Source: Stutzerimonas stutzeri (GTDB lineage Bacteria; Pseudomonadota; Gammaproteobacteria; Pseudomonadales; Pseudomonadaceae). Taken from it: a DNA stretch of 64,000 nucleotides. The translations under genes were made by a program, and so were the position numbers. Shown in pieces: positions 25,599-35,830 of the stretch (its first letter is position 1; each line of letters begins with the position of its first letter). The stretch is from the NCBI RefSeq assembly GCF_024448985.1, contig NZ_JAMOII010000001.1:62001-126000 (forward strand), read 5' to 3'. Under the pieces are notes generated by a model that was not told where the DNA came from, searched no databases, and worked only from the letters and a program-made list of their open reading frames with translations.

Positions 25599-28559
25599 AT
25601 GACCGATCGATTCGACGCCCAACCACAGGACCGCACGCCCCTCGACTGGAAGGCGATTCGCGAGCGCCTGGAGGGCGAGCGCGGACCGCGTTATTGGCGC
25701 AGTCTCGAGCAGTTGGCGGACGAGCCCGCGTTCGCCGCATTCGTCGAGGCGGAGTTTCCATCGATCGCCCCGCAGATGGACCGCCGTCGCTTTCTGCAGG
25801 TAATGGGCGCCTCAATGGCAATGGCGGGGCTGGCCGGCTGCGGCAAGCCGGAGCAGGGAGTCCCCTACGTCCTCCAGCCGGAAAAGATTATTCCCGGCGA
25901 AGCGCAGTGGTACGCCACCGCAGTGACCTTTGCCGGCTATGCCCAGCCAGTCCTTGGCCGCACGCATGTCGGCCGCCCGACCAAGCTCGAGGGTAATCCG
26001 GATCACCCGCTCAGCCGCGGTGCCAGCACCGCCATCATTCAAGCGGCCATCCTCCAGCTATACGACCCGGATCGGTCGCAGGCGCCGCGTTTCAAGGGCG
26101 TCGACACCACCTGGGACAGTTTCCAGCTCGAAGTTAGCCGCCTGGCCGAACGCCTTGATCGTCAGCGTGGTCGCGGCCTGCATCTGCTGCTTGGCGCACA
26201 CAGCTCGCCAACATTGCAGCGTCAGCTCGGCGAGTTGCTGCAGCGCTGGCCCGAGGCCAGGCTGTATCGGCACGAGCCGTTCGATGGTGATCACTACCGG
26301 GCCGCCGAGCGCAGCTTTGGTCGTCCGGTCGAGACCCGATATCACTTCGAGGCGGCGGAGTGGGTGCTGAGCTTCGAGCACGATTGGCTCGGCGCTGGGC
26401 CCCAAGAACTTCCGCATGCGGTGCGCTGGGGCGAACGCAAGCGCAAGGCGGCCGGGGGCGAAGGTGAAGCGCGCTTGCTGGTGGTTGAATCGGTGCCCAC
26501 ACTCACCGGCGCCAAAGCCAGCGAGCGTAAACGCATCGAACCGGAAGCTCTGCAGGCCTACGTACAGGCCTTGGCTGCCGCACTGGGCGAGGGCGATGGG
26601 CCGGCCCAGCCGCTGCCGAAGGAGCGCCAACGCTGGATCGAGGCCGTTGCCAACGCGCTCAAGGCTCGCGCTGGGCGCTGCCTGGTCACTGCCGGCGAGT
26701 GCACACCGTTGACGGTTCAGGCGGCTGTACACCGGCTCAATCAGCGGCTGGGCAATGTCGGCAACACGCTCACCTACAGTGAGCCGGTGGTTTGGCTCGA
26801 GGCGGGCGGCCAACGTCTGGGCGACCTGCCGGCGCTGGCCGAGGCGATTCGCAGCGATCAGGTCGACGCGCTGCTCATGCTCGATTGCAATCCGCTCGAC
26901 ACAGCGCCGGCTGATATCGCGTTCGTACAGCTACTCGATCAGGTGCCGCTGCGCATTCATGCCGGCCTCTATTACGACGAGACGGCTGCCTACAGCCATT
27001 GGCATTTGCCTTTGACCCATGACCTCGATGGCTGGCACGACTCGCGCGCCGCCGATGGCAGCGTCTGCCTCGGTCAGCCGCTGGTGCGCACGTTTTACAG
27101 CAGCCGCACCTTGTCCGAGGTGCTGGCGCTGATGCAGGGCGACCTCAACCCCGATGGCCGCGCTGAACTGCGCAAGACCTGGCAGACACTCGACGACACC
27201 GCCTGGCGACAGGCACTGGAGCGGGGCTTCATCACCGATACGGCGTTGCCTGCGCTGACAGTCGAGGCGGCGCCAATCACCTGGGAGGCGCCGCCGGCGC
27301 CGGTAGAGGGTTTGACCCTGCGTTTCCTGCCAGACCCCAGCGTGTGGGACGGACGGCTGGCCAACCTCGGCTGGTTGCAGGAGCTGCCCAAACCGATCAC
27401 CAAGCTCACCTGGGACAACGTCATCGGCATCGCACCGAAGCTGGCCGAAGAGTATGGGCTGTCCAATGGCGACTTGGTGCGGGTCACGCTCGACCAGCGA
27501 GTGGTGATCGGACCGGCCTGGATCATGCCGGGCCATGCCGAGCGCACCCTCAGCCTGTACGCCGGGTATGGGCGCACCCGCGCCGGACGTGTCGCCGACC
27601 GTCTCGGCTATGACCTTGCGCCGTTGCGCACGGCCGCTGATCCCTGGCTGCGGCGCGGCGCCACGCTGGAGAAGACTGGCGAGTTCATGCCGCTGGCCAC
27701 GACCCAGCCGTTCCACCTCCCGCAGGGCAAGGACATCATCAAGAGCGAGCCCCGCAACGAGGCTTATCAGAAAGTGCCGACGGAGCCGCTGTACCGCTTC
27801 GAGCAGGCGAAAACGCTCTATCCGCCCACGCCACCGAGCGAGCCGGTCTGGGGAATGACCATCGACCTTGATCAATGCATCGGCTGCAACGCCTGTGTCG
27901 TCGCCTGCCAAGCTGAGAACAACATCCCAGTGGTTGGTAAGGAACAGGTCGCGATGGGTCGCAACATGCACTGGCTGCGGGTCGATCACTATTACAAGGG
28001 CGATCCGGCCGAGCCTGAGTCATCGACGTTCCAGCCGGTGCCCTGCATGCATTGCGAACAGGCACCGTGCGAGGTCGGCTGCCCGGTCAACGCCACGGTG
28101 CACGGCCCGGACGGGCTCAACGAGCAGATCTACAACCGTTGCATCGGTACCCGTACCTGCTCGTCGTATTGTCCCTACAAGGTGCGACGCTTCAATTGGT
28201 TCGACTGGACTGGCGACGATGAACCGTCTATCCAGCATCAACGCAATCCCAACGTCACGGTGCGCTCACGCGGCGTGATGGAGAAGTGCACCTACTGCAT
28301 TCAACGCATCAGCGGGGCGCGCATCGCCGCCCGGATCGAGGACCGCCCAGTTGCCGACGGCGAGGTGCAGACCGCTTGTCAGCAGAGTTGTCCGACCCAG
28401 GCGATTGTCTTCGGCGATCTCTCCGATCCCAGCGCGCGCGTTCGAGAAGGGCGCGACACCAAGCGTCACTATGCACTGCTCGAGGAGGTAGGGACTCGGC
28501 CCAAGACGACCTATCTCGGCGTGGTCGAACTGCCCAAGGTCGTCGAGGGCGAGCCATGA
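25599..28559 (+). CDS. actB: Alternative complex III, molybdopterin-like/Fe-S subunit
   Basis: 986 residues. A leader-like MDRRRFLQVMGASMAMAGL (about 60-78) resembles a Tat signal but is internal, as usual in ActB. Next comes a molybdopterin-oxidoreductase-like domain that in this family binds no Mo cofactor (no Mo-ligand motif here either). The carboxy-terminal ferredoxin domain has CIGCNACVVACQ, CMHCEQAPCEVGCP, CIGTRTCSSYCPYK and CTYCIQRI..ACQQSCP, enough for one [3Fe-4S] and three [4Fe-4S] clusters. It receives electrons from quinol at ActC. Starts three bases after actA ends and overlaps actC by ATGA. Confidence 0.92.
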   Translation: MTDRFDAQPQDRTPLDWKAIRERLEGERGPRYWRSLEQLADEPAFAAFVEAEFPSIAPQMDRRRFLQVMGASMAMAGLAGCGKPEQGVPYVLQPEKIIPGEAQWYATAVTFAGYAQPVLGRTHVGRPTKLEGNPDHPLSRGASTAIIQAAILQLYDPDRSQAPRFKGVDTTWDSFQLEVSRLAERLDRQRGRGLHLLLGAHSSPTLQRQLGELLQRWPEARLYRHEPFDGDHYRAAERSFGRPVETRYHFEAAEWVLSFEHDWLGAGPQELPHAVRWGERKRKAAGGEGEARLLVVESVPTLTGAKASERKRIEPEALQAYVQALAAALGEGDGPAQPLPKERQRWIEAVANALKARAGRCLVTAGECTPLTVQAAVHRLNQRLGNVGNTLTYSEPVVWLEAGGQRLGDLPALAEAIRSDQVDALLMLDCNPLDTAPADIAFVQLLDQVPLRIHAGLYYDETAAYSHWHLPLTHDLDGWHDSRAADGSVCLGQPLVRTFYSSRTLSEVLALMQGDLNPDGRAELRKTWQTLDDTAWRQALERGFITDTALPALTVEAAPITWEAPPAPVEGLTLRFLPDPSVWDGRLANLGWLQELPKPITKLTWDNVIGIAPKLAEEYGLSNGDLVRVTLDQRVVIGPAWIMPGHAERTLSLYAGYGRTRAGRVADRLGYDLAPLRTAADPWLRRGATLEKTGEFMPLATTQPFHLPQGKDIIKSEPRNEAYQKVPTEPLYRFEQAKTLYPPTPPSEPVWGMTIDLDQCIGCNACVVACQAENNIPVVGKEQVAMGRNMHWLRVDHYYKGDPAEPESSTFQPVPCMHCEQAPCEVGCPVNATVHGPDGLNEQIYNRCIGTRTCSSYCPYKVRRFNWFDWTGDDEPSIQHQRNPNVTVRSRGVMEKCTYCIQRISGARIAARIEDRPVADGEVQTACQQSCPTQAIVFGDLSDPSARVREGRDTKRHYALLEEVGTRPKTTYLGVVELPKVVEGEP

Positions 28560-29944
28560 GCCGCGCTAACGCCGAACCATGCTACCTGGGCGCCGATACC
28601 CCGCATTTCTTGCCGAGGCAGATGCCGCTCGGCGAGGTTTCGGACCGGGTGCTCACCATCCCCGTGGACTTCGCCCCGTATCGCCGCGCCTGGTGGGCTC
28701 TGTTCATTTTCAGTTGCCTGTTGCTAGGGCTGTTCGTTGCCTCGGCAGCGGTGGTGTTATGGCGTGGAGTCGGGGTGTTCGGCAATAACATCCCGGTGAA
28801 CTGGGGATTCCCGATCCTCAACTACATGTGGTGGCTGGGCATTGGCCACGCGGGCACCTTCATCTCGGCGATGTTGCTGCTGCTCAACCGGCCGTGGCGC
28901 AACTCGCTGAATCGTCTGGCCGAGCTGATGACCATCATGGCGGTGGTGTGCGCGGGGATCTATCCGATCCTGCACCTGGGCCGGCCGTGGCTGTTCTACT
29001 GGAGCGCGCCTTACCCGAACACCATGGAGTTGTGGCCGCAGTTCAAAAGCCCGACCGCCTGGGACTTCTTCGCCGTGCTCGGCTATCTATCGGTCTCGGT
29101 GATATTCATCTACATCGGCTCGATTCCGGACTTCGCCTCAGCCCGCGACCATGCGCGCAAACGGCGCTATAAGCTTTTCTATGGCCTGCTGGCGCTTGGC
29201 TGGCGCGGTGCATCTTCGCACTGGGCCCACTGGAGGCGTGCCTATCGTTTCATCGCGCTGTTAGCCGTGCCGCTGGTGTTTTCGGTGTCCAGTGGCTATT
29301 CGTTTCTGCTCGACCTCGCGCCCGAAACCGGCTGGCATTCCACGGTGTTCCCGCCGTACTTCGTCGCTGGCGCGATCTTTTCCGGCTTCGCCCTGGTGAT
29401 CGTCATTGCCATCGGCCTGCGGCATTTTTTTGGTTGGCAGTTGCTGATCACCGTGAAGCACCTGGATGTGCTCGGCATCCTGTTGCTCGCCAGTGGCTGG
29501 ATGACTGCCTACGGCTATTTCGCCGACACCTTCATTGCGTTCTATTCGGGCAAAGAACACGAGATCGCCATGGCCATGGCGCGCATGACCGGACCCATGG
29601 CCTGGAGCTGGTGGGCAGCGATCTTCTTCAATCTGGTCTGCTTGCAAGCGCTCTGGTGGCCACAGGTGCGGCGCAACGGCAAGGCGCTGTTTGCGATCGC
29701 CGTCGGTGTGCTGATCGGCATGTGGTGCGAGCGCTGGATGCTGATCATTGTGCCGGCCACGCGCGATTTTCTTCCCGCCATGTGGCAAAGCTATAGCCCG
29801 AGCTCCTGGGACTGGTCGTTGTTCATTGGCACCTTCGGGCTGTTCCTCGTGCCGTTCTGCCTGTTCATGCGGCTGCTGCCAATGGTCTCGACTTTTGAAG
29901 TCAAAGAGGCTCTGCATAGCTATCGCGGAGGCTCCGATGACTGA
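28556..29944 (+). CDS. actC: Alternative complex III, NrfD-like quinol-binding membrane subunit
   Basis: 462 residues from ATG 28556, overlapping the actB stop. About ten membrane helices of the NrfD/PsrC family (WWALFIFSCLLLGLFVASA, NYMWWLGIGHAGTFISAM, LAVPLVFSVSSGYSFLLDL and others). The GHAGTFISAMLLLLNRPWRN and HLGRPWLFYW blocks are hallmarks of ActC. This is the quinol-oxidising, possibly proton-translocating, core of the complex. Ends in an 8-base overlap with actD. Confidence 0.92.
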   Translation: MSRANAEPCYLGADTPHFLPRQMPLGEVSDRVLTIPVDFAPYRRAWWALFIFSCLLLGLFVASAAVVLWRGVGVFGNNIPVNWGFPILNYMWWLGIGHAGTFISAMLLLLNRPWRNSLNRLAELMTIMAVVCAGIYPILHLGRPWLFYWSAPYPNTMELWPQFKSPTAWDFFAVLGYLSVSVIFIYIGSIPDFASARDHARKRRYKLFYGLLALGWRGASSHWAHWRRAYRFIALLAVPLVFSVSSGYSFLLDLAPETGWHSTVFPPYFVAGAIFSGFALVIVIAIGLRHFFGWQLLITVKHLDVLGILLLASGWMTAYGYFADTFIAFYSGKEHEIAMAMARMTGPMAWSWWAAIFFNLVCLQALWWPQVRRNGKALFAIAVGVLIGMWCERWMLIIVPATRDFLPAMWQSYSPSSWDWSLFIGTFGLFLVPFCLFMRLLPMVSTFEVKEALHSYRGGSDD

Positions 29945-30464
29945 GCGCTGCTACGGGATGCTCGCCGACTTCGCCCACCCGGACCGTTTGCTCGAGGCGG
30001 CATACGCCGCGCGCGAGGCCGGCTACACGCGACTGGAGGCCTATAGCCCGTTCATGCTGCCGGAACTGGAACCGCTGCTCGGCCAGCGCAGCAACCGGGC
30101 CTACTGGGCCGGCATCATCGGTGCGTTGATCGGCGGCGGGCTGGGGCTGGGCATGCAGATTTACGCCAACCTCAGTTACCCACTGGATATTGGCGGCCGG
30201 CCGTTGATCGCCTTGCAGGGCTTTGCCGTGATCACCTTCCTGCTGACGGTCACCGGTGGCGCCATCGGTGCGCTGCTGGGGTTGCTGCTGTTCTGCCGTT
30301 TGCCGCTGCTGCATCACCCGCTGTTCGAGACCGAAGCCTTCCGTCGCGCCACCGACGACCGTTTTCTGCTCTGCATCCGCGCCGACGACCCGCTGTTTGA
30401 CGAGGCCGGGACCGCCTTATGGCTGGCCGAGCGGGCGGTGTCGGTGAGCGAGGTGCCTGCCTGA
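29937..30464 (+). CDS. actD: Alternative complex III, DUF3341 subunit
   Basis: 175 residues. A soluble amino-terminal part (MTERCYGMLADFAHPDRLLE, ..YSPFMLPELEPLLG) leads to two membrane helices (about 58-80 and 100-122) and a short soluble tail with DDRFLLCIRADD. This is the DUF3341 layout of ActD, a structural membrane subunit without cofactors. It overlaps actC by 8 bases and its TGA shares a base with the actE ATG. Confidence 0.9.
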   Translation: MTERCYGMLADFAHPDRLLEAAYAAREAGYTRLEAYSPFMLPELEPLLGQRSNRAYWAGIIGALIGGGLGLGMQIYANLSYPLDIGGRPLIALQGFAVITFLLTVTGGAIGALLGLLLFCRLPLLHHPLFETEAFRRATDDRFLLCIRADDPLFDEAGTALWLAERAVSVSEVPA

Positions 30465-30985
30465 TGCGATGGGTGCTGGTACTGCTCGTGCTGCTCGCCG
30501 GCTGTGATCAGATGGCCAAACAACCGCGCGCCGATGCGCAGGAGTCCAGCCAGTTTTTCCCGGACGGCAAAGTCAACCAGGCGCCCCCGCGGGGCACGGT
30601 GGCGCGCGGCGAGTTGGCCTGGGATGCGCAACTCGCCGAGCGCCCGGCGCTGACGGCCGAACTGCTCAGCCGCGGCGAAGAACGCTATCGGATCAACTGC
30701 GTGCCCTGTCACGGGGTCGCCGGCGATGGCCTCGGTACGGTAGTCAACCGCGGTTTCCCCAGGCCGCCGGATTTTGCCGAGCCGCGGTTGGTGCAGGCCG
30801 CGGATCGGTATTTTCTCGAGGTGATCGCTGAAGGATACGGGGTGATGTACAGCTATGCCGCACGGGTCAAACCTGCCGACCGCTGGGCTATCGTCGCCCA
30901 CATCCGTAGCTTGCAGCTCGCTCGCACGGCCGAGGTGGACAAACTGCCCGATGCAGATCGCCGCGAGCTGGAGGCCCTGCCATGA
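30464..30985 (+). CDS. actE: Alternative complex III, monoheme cytochrome c lipoprotein
   Basis: 173 residues from ATG 30464. A short leader ends in the lipobox VLLAGCDQ, so the protein is probably lipid-anchored. A class I cytochrome c domain has CVPCHGVAGDGLG (heme attachment), FPRPPDFAEPR and a late Met in YGVMYSYAARV as axial ligand. It passes electrons from ActA/ActB to the terminal oxidase. Its last four bases overlap the actF start. Confidence 0.92.
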   Translation: MRWVLVLLVLLAGCDQMAKQPRADAQESSQFFPDGKVNQAPPRGTVARGELAWDAQLAERPALTAELLSRGEERYRINCVPCHGVAGDGLGTVVNRGFPRPPDFAEPRLVQAADRYFLEVIAEGYGVMYSYAARVKPADRWAIVAHIRSLQLARTAEVDKLPDADRRELEALP

Positions 30986-31974
30986 AGATGCGGTCCATGG
31001 CCTGGACGGCGCTAGCGGTCGGTGTGATCGGATTCGGGTTGGGGCTGCTGCTGGCGCCGCGCGACACACTGGCCGCTGCTGTGGCGAGCCTGCTGGGGCT
31101 TGCGGGTATTCCGCTCGGCGCGCTGGCCCTTGGTCTTTCGCTGGCGCCGATCAGCGGCAGCGTCCGCGACCAGCTTTGGCCTTGGACGTTGGTCGCCAGC
31201 CGGGCCATGCCGGCGCTGCTGCTGATGGTTCTTCCGGGTCTGTTCGGGGCGGGGCTGATCTACGAATGGATGCACCAGCACAGCAGTGGATTTCGCGGGC
31301 TGTGGTTGTGGTGGCCGAGTTTCCTGGTTCGTGGGCTGCTCTATGTCGGGCTGTGGTGGGCGCTGGCGCGCTGGCTGCTGCCGACCACGTTGCGCAACCC
31401 GGCGGGGGCAGGATTGGGGCTGATCGCGGTGGTGCTGAGTGTGTCGCTGGCAGCCTTCGACTGGGCGCAGTCTATGGAGCCGCACTTCGCTTCGAGCATC
31501 TTCGGCCTGCTATGGCTGGGCCGGCTGATGCTGTCCGGGATCGCCGCCTGCATTCTGTTCAGCCTGTTCGCCGGGGCCTCCCGCCCGGGCGTACTGCGCG
31601 GCCTGCTCTCGGCCGCGAGCTTGGCCTGGATCTACCTGCACTTCATGCAGTACCTGATTGTCTGGTACGGAAACATGCCTGAAGAAGTGCGCTGGTATGA
31701 GACCCGGGCACACGACTGGCCGCTGCTGACCTGGCTGGTGGCGCTGCAGAGCCTGGTATTCATCGCGACTTGGTGGCCTTTTTCGCAACGCCGCTGGCCG
31801 CTGGCGGTACTCGCAGGCGGCACGCTGCTGCTGGGGCTGGCCGAGGGCGCCTGGCTCAGCCTGGCAAGCCTGTCGGGCCTGCATCCGCTGGCGAGCGGAT
31901 TGGCCATGCTGGCCGCTGTGGCCGCCGGGACTGCGCTGATGGCGCTGATGATTCTGCCGAGGAGGCCCGCATGA
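30982..31974 (+). CDS. actF: Alternative complex III, second NrfD-like membrane subunit
   Basis: 330 residues, strongly hydrophobic, about ten predicted helices (AWTALAVGVIGFGLGLLLA, RAMPALLLMVLPGLFGAGLI and so on). It has the WAQSMEPHFASSIFGLLWLG and YLHFMQYLIVWYGNMPEEVRW blocks that mark ActF ('quinol:cytochrome c oxidoreductase quinone-binding subunit 2'). It is the ActC homologue that completes the membrane core. Shorter than many ActF proteins, with a compact amino terminus. Overlaps the next gene by ATGA. Confidence 0.9.
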   Translation: MKMRSMAWTALAVGVIGFGLGLLLAPRDTLAAAVASLLGLAGIPLGALALGLSLAPISGSVRDQLWPWTLVASRAMPALLLMVLPGLFGAGLIYEWMHQHSSGFRGLWLWWPSFLVRGLLYVGLWWALARWLLPTTLRNPAGAGLGLIAVVLSVSLAAFDWAQSMEPHFASSIFGLLWLGRLMLSGIAACILFSLFAGASRPGVLRGLLSAASLAWIYLHFMQYLIVWYGNMPEEVRWYETRAHDWPLLTWLVALQSLVFIATWWPFSQRRWPLAVLAGGTLLLGLAEGAWLSLASLSGLHPLASGLAMLAAVAAGTALMALMILPRRPA

Positions 31975-32405
31975 GCGTCCCGGTCGATCCGCAATCCAAG
32001 GAGGACGGCTTCGAGCACCACGACGCCAACGTCAAGGTATTGCTGGTGATCGGCTTCGGCCTGCTGGCTGCGTTAGCGGTCTCACTCACGGGCGTTGGAT
32101 TGTTGATCAGCTACTACGAGTCGACACCCGATGCATTGGTGACACCGCTCGAGCGCGAAAAGGTCATCCCACCGGCGCCGCGACTGGAAAACAACCCCTT
32201 TCTCAACGCGCAACAGGTGATGCGCGAAGGCGAAGAGCAGCTGCGTCAATACGCGTGGGTCGATCGCGAGGCGGGCATTGCACGCATTCCGCTAGGGCGG
32301 GCGCGGGACCTGTTACTCGAGCGTGGCTGGCCTGCTCCGGCTGAGCCAGGCGATCAGCAGAATGGACGGCTGCAGCAAGCCAAGCAAAGGGCTGAGCCCC
32401 AATGA
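31971..32405 (+). CDS. Small single-span membrane protein of the act-cox operon
   Basis: 144 residues from ATG 31971. An acidic start (DPQSKEDGFEHHDANVK) precedes one membrane helix (VLLVIGFGLLAALAVSLTGV). The periplasmic part ends with VDREAGIARIPLGRARDLLL, a pattern shared by small proteins encoded beside SCO and caa3 genes. I do not recognise a named family. Because both its start and stop overlap act/sco genes, it is certainly part of the unit and could be an accessory or assembly subunit. Confidence 0.75.
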   Translation: MSVPVDPQSKEDGFEHHDANVKVLLVIGFGLLAALAVSLTGVGLLISYYESTPDALVTPLEREKVIPPAPRLENNPFLNAQQVMREGEEQLRQYAWVDREAGIARIPLGRARDLLLERGWPAPAEPGDQQNGRLQQAKQRAEPQ

Positions 32406-33214
32406 GCCGCCTGTTGCTGATCCTGGTCGCGCTGTGGTCGTTGATGCTGGCAGCCCCAACGAATGCCGCCGAGCCATTCGATCCCTTCACCGCCGCCGGC
32501 ATCGATTCGCGGCCTGGTGCGCAGGTGCCGCTGGATGTGCGCTTCACCGATGACAACGGCGAGTCGGTCACGCTTGCCGAATTGCTCGACGGTCGGCCAG
32601 CCGTGCTGGTGCCCGTCTATTTCCGCTGCCCGAACGTATGCGGGTCGCAGCTGGCGAGCCTGCTCAATCTGCTCGGCGCGGTCCCGTTCGAACTCGGCAA
32701 GGATTACGTGGTGATTGCCTATAGCTTCAATCCGCACGAGACACCGGCCGATGCCCGCACCGAGCGCGACAAGCTGGTTCGACGTTGGCCAGCGCTGGCT
32801 GGCTCGCAGGCCGTGCACCTGCTCACGGGGCCAGAAACGGCGAGTCGTCCGGTCAGCGACGCTCTGGGCTTTCGTTACCGCTGGGATGGGGAGATTGAGG
32901 AGTACGCACACGCCTCGGCGATCGCCACGTTGAGCCCGTCCGGCAAACTGGTGCAGTGGCTATATGGGCTCGGTTATCAGCCCAATGATCTGCGGCTGGC
33001 ACTGACGGATGCTGGCGAGGGGCGGGTAGGTGACTTCAGCGATCAGCTGCTGTTGCTCTGCTATCACTACAACCCGCGCACTGGCGGTTATGACAACTGG
33101 GTCATCGGCGCGCTGCAAGTCGCTGGCACCGGCACGGCGGTTGCGCTGCTCGGTTTCATCGGTCTTTCTTTGTGGCGTGAACGGCGCAAGCGGGAGGGCG
33201 GTGATGAACGGTGA
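32402..33214 (+). CDS. SCO1/SenC-family copper chaperone for the CuA centre
   Basis: 270 residues: signal peptide (LLLILVALWSLMLAAPTNAA), a thioredoxin-fold SCO domain with the copper ligands CPNVC and a distal His in EEYAHASAIATLS, and a carboxy-terminal membrane helix (VAGTGTAVALLGFIGLSLW). SCO proteins deliver copper to, or reduce the cysteines of, the CuA site in cytochrome oxidase subunit II, which is the next gene. The tail anchor is a common variation in ACIII-linked operons. Overlaps coxB by 11 bases. Confidence 0.92.
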   Translation: MSRLLLILVALWSLMLAAPTNAAEPFDPFTAAGIDSRPGAQVPLDVRFTDDNGESVTLAELLDGRPAVLVPVYFRCPNVCGSQLASLLNLLGAVPFELGKDYVVIAYSFNPHETPADARTERDKLVRRWPALAGSQAVHLLTGPETASRPVSDALGFRYRWDGEIEEYAHASAIATLSPSGKLVQWLYGLGYQPNDLRLALTDAGEGRVGDFSDQLLLLCYHYNPRTGGYDNWVIGALQVAGTGTAVALLGFIGLSLWRERRKREGGDER

Positions 33215-34208
33215 ATTCCTCCGGCTGTGGCCGCAAACCGCCTCCGAGCACGCCAGCAGCATCGACTGGCTGATCTGGTCGTTCACTGGAATGATGACGA
33301 TTTTCGTGGTTCCGGTGTTCGTGCTCACCATCCTGTTCGCCGTGCGCTACCGCAAAGGCACCAAGGTGCCCCGCGATCATCGCCCGCGGGGAAGCATGAA
33401 AGTCGAAATGACGTGGATCGTGCTGCCCTTCATCGGCTCGATGATCATCTATCTGGTCTCGGCGAAGCTGTATTACGAGGTGCGCACGCCGCCGGCCGAC
33501 GCGATGGAGATCCAGGTCGTCGCCAAGCAATGGATGTGGAAATTCCAGCACCCCGGCGGCCAACGCGAGATCAATACCTTGCATGTACCGGTAGGTCGTC
33601 CGGTGCGGTTGAACATGATCTCGCAGGACGTGATCCACAGCCTTTATTTTCCGGCCCTTCGAATCAAGCAGGACCTGTTGCCCGGGCGTTATACGCAGCT
33701 GTGGTTCAACGCCACCGAAACCGGTCGCTACGAGGTGTTCTGTGCCGAGTATTGCGGCACCGACCATTCGAAGATGCTCGCCACGCTGGTCGTGCAAACA
33801 CCGCAGGAATATGAGCGATGGCTGTCACAGGCCGGAGCCAGTGAGTCCCTTGCCGAGCAGGGCGAAGTGCTGTTTCGCCAGTTCGGTTGCAGTGGCTGCC
33901 ACGGCCCGGCCGCCGTAGCCAAGGCACCAAGTCTCGAGGGGTTGTATGGCCGTCGGGTTGCGCTGCAGGACGGCGGCTCGGTGGTGGCTGACCAGGCCTA
34001 CATCCGCGACAGCATTCTGCTGCCGCACAAGCAGATCGTGGCCGGTTACGAGTCGATCATGCCGAGCTTCGCCAATGTGATCGATGAGGAAGGCGTGCTG
34101 CGCCTGACTGCCTACATTCAGTCGCTGGGAAAGGTTGGCGAAGGTGGTCAGGGTGAGCCGCACGCCAACAGCCCGCGCAGTCCGACGCCAGAGGAGACCG
34201 CCCCTTGA
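33204..34208 (+). CDS. coxB: Cytochrome c oxidase subunit II with fused cytochrome c (caa3 type)
   Basis: 334 residues from ATG 33204. Two membrane helices (about 24-46 and 72-90) are followed by a cupredoxin domain with the full CuA motif [12 protein letters not shown], and then a cytochrome c domain with FGCSGCHGP and a Met ligand in SIMPSFANV. The fused cytochrome identifies a caa3 oxidase. Aromatic [12 protein letters not shown] lies on the electron-entry path. There is no cleavable signal peptide. Its final TGA overlaps the TTG start of subunit I. Confidence 0.93.
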   Translation: MNGEFLRLWPQTASEHASSIDWLIWSFTGMMTIFVVPVFVLTILFAVRYRKGTKVPRDHRPRGSMKVEMTWIVLPFIGSMIIYLVSAKLYYEVRTPPADAMEIQVVAKQWMWKFQHPGGQREINTLHVPVGRPVRLNMISQDVIHSLYFPALRIKQDLLPGRYTQLWFNATETGRYEVFCAEYCGTDHSKMLATLVVQTPQEYERWLSQAGASESLAEQGEVLFRQFGCSGCHGPAAVAKAPSLEGLYGRRVALQDGGSVVADQAYIRDSILLPHKQIVAGYESIMPSFANVIDEEGVLRLTAYIQSLGKVGEGGQGEPHANSPRSPTPEETAP

Positions 34209-35830
34209 GCCAGAAAAACCCTGCCGCTGACCGCGCGCCCAGTTACCTTGCCGACGAGCATGGCCTGCGCACCTGGCTGTTGACCACGGACCACAAGCGC
34301 ATCGCGATCCTTTACCTGGTCGGCGTCACGGCGTTCTTTTTCCTCGGCAGCCTGGCCGCCAGTCTGGTGCGCATCGAACTGGTCACCCCGGACGGGGATC
34401 TGTTGAGCCCCGATGGCTACAACCGCACCTTTACGCTGCACGGTGTGGTCATGGTGTGGTTCTTCCTGATCCCGTCGATTCCGGCTGTGTTCGGCAATTT
34501 CTTCATTCCGATCATGATCGGCGCCAAGGACATGGCCTTTCCCAAACTCAACCTGTTCAGCTGGTACCTGCTGGTGGGTGGCGGCATTTTTACGCTGTAT
34601 TCGCTGCTGGCCGGTGGTGTCGATACCGGCTGGACCTTCTATACGCCGCTGTCGACGATGTTCAGCAACGGGCATGTGGTGGCGGTGATTCTCGGAGTGT
34701 TCATTGTCGGCTTCTCGTCAATCCTGACGGGGCTGAACATCATCGTCACGATCCATACGCTGCGCGCGCCAGGCATGACCTGGTTCCGCATGCCGCTGTT
34801 CTGCTGGTCGCTGTACGCCACCTCAGTGATTCTGGTACTGGCTACGCCGGTATTGGCCATCACGCTGTTACTGGTGGCGGGGGAACATCTGTTCGGCATT
34901 GGAGTTTTCGATCCGCGTCTGGGCGGCGACCCGTTGCTGTTTCAACACCTGTTCTGGTTCTACAGCCACCCGGCGGTGTACATCATGATCCTGCCGGCGA
35001 TGGGTGTGATGAGCGAGCTGATCACCGCCGCGGCACACAAACGCATCTTCGGTTACTCGTTCGTTGCCTATTCCAGTCTGGCGATTGCGGTGATTGGTTT
35101 CATGGTCTGGGGGCATCACATGTTCGTCGCCGGGCAGTCGATGTACGCCAGCATGGTCTTTTCGCTGCTCAGTTTCCTGGTTGCCATTCCTTCGGCGATC
35201 AAGGTCTACAACTGGACCGCCACCCTCTATAAAAGCAACCTGACCATCGATGCGCATTTCTTGTATGCGCTGACCTTTATTGGGCTGTTCGTCATCGGTG
35301 GGGTTACGGGATTGTTCCTCGCGCTGCTGGCGGCGGACGTCCACGTGCACGACACCTACTTCGTGGTCGCGCACTTCCACTACATCATGGTCGGCGCGGC
35401 GGTGGCCGGATTCTTCGGCGCGTTGCACTTCTGGTGGCCAAAGATGACCGGGCGGATGTACTCGCAGCTGTGGGGCAAGATCGCTGCGGTGATGATTTTC
35501 TGCGGCTTCAACCTGACGTTTTTCCCGCAGTTCCTGCTCGGCTATCTGGGCATGCCGAGGCGTTACCACAGTTACCCGGAGGATTTTCAGTTCCTCCATG
35601 TGCTGTCGTCCGCTGGGGCAGGGGTGCTGGCGGTGGGCTACATCATGCCGTTCTGCTATCTGCTTTGGTCGTTGCGCTATGGGCCGAAGGCCTCGGATGA
35701 CCCCTGGGAAGCCGCCGGGCTGGAGTGGCGGACCTCATCGCCGCCGCCCAAGCACAACTTCTTGGAAACGCCAATCGTCGATTTCGAGGCTTATGACTAT
35801 CCGCCAGAGGCGACCCATGGCCGATCGTGA
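34205..35830 (+). CDS. coxA: Cytochrome c oxidase subunit I (caa3, A2-type heme-copper oxidase)
   Basis: 541 residues, 12 membrane helices. Visible ligands are [12 protein letters not shown] (heme a His), [15 protein letters not shown] (CuB His-Tyr), WGHHMFVAG (CuB His pair) and HFHYIMVGA (heme a3 and a His). The D-channel Asp is in [11 protein letters not shown]. The usual Glu of GHPEVYI is absent and the YSHPAVYI form places it in the A2 subfamily. The start is TTG 34205, overlapping the coxB stop as TTGA, with an AGGAG site ten bases upstream; no ATG lies near the expected start. Confidence 0.93.
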   Translation: MSQKNPAADRAPSYLADEHGLRTWLLTTDHKRIAILYLVGVTAFFFLGSLAASLVRIELVTPDGDLLSPDGYNRTFTLHGVVMVWFFLIPSIPAVFGNFFIPIMIGAKDMAFPKLNLFSWYLLVGGGIFTLYSLLAGGVDTGWTFYTPLSTMFSNGHVVAVILGVFIVGFSSILTGLNIIVTIHTLRAPGMTWFRMPLFCWSLYATSVILVLATPVLAITLLLVAGEHLFGIGVFDPRLGGDPLLFQHLFWFYSHPAVYIMILPAMGVMSELITAAAHKRIFGYSFVAYSSLAIAVIGFMVWGHHMFVAGQSMYASMVFSLLSFLVAIPSAIKVYNWTATLYKSNLTIDAHFLYALTFIGLFVIGGVTGLFLALLAADVHVHDTYFVVAHFHYIMVGAAVAGFFGALHFWWPKMTGRMYSQLWGKIAAVMIFCGFNLTFFPQFLLGYLGMPRRYHSYPEDFQFLHVLSSAGAGVLAVGYIMPFCYLLWSLRYGPKASDDPWEAAGLEWRTSSPPPKHNFLETPIVDFEAYDYPPEATHGRS

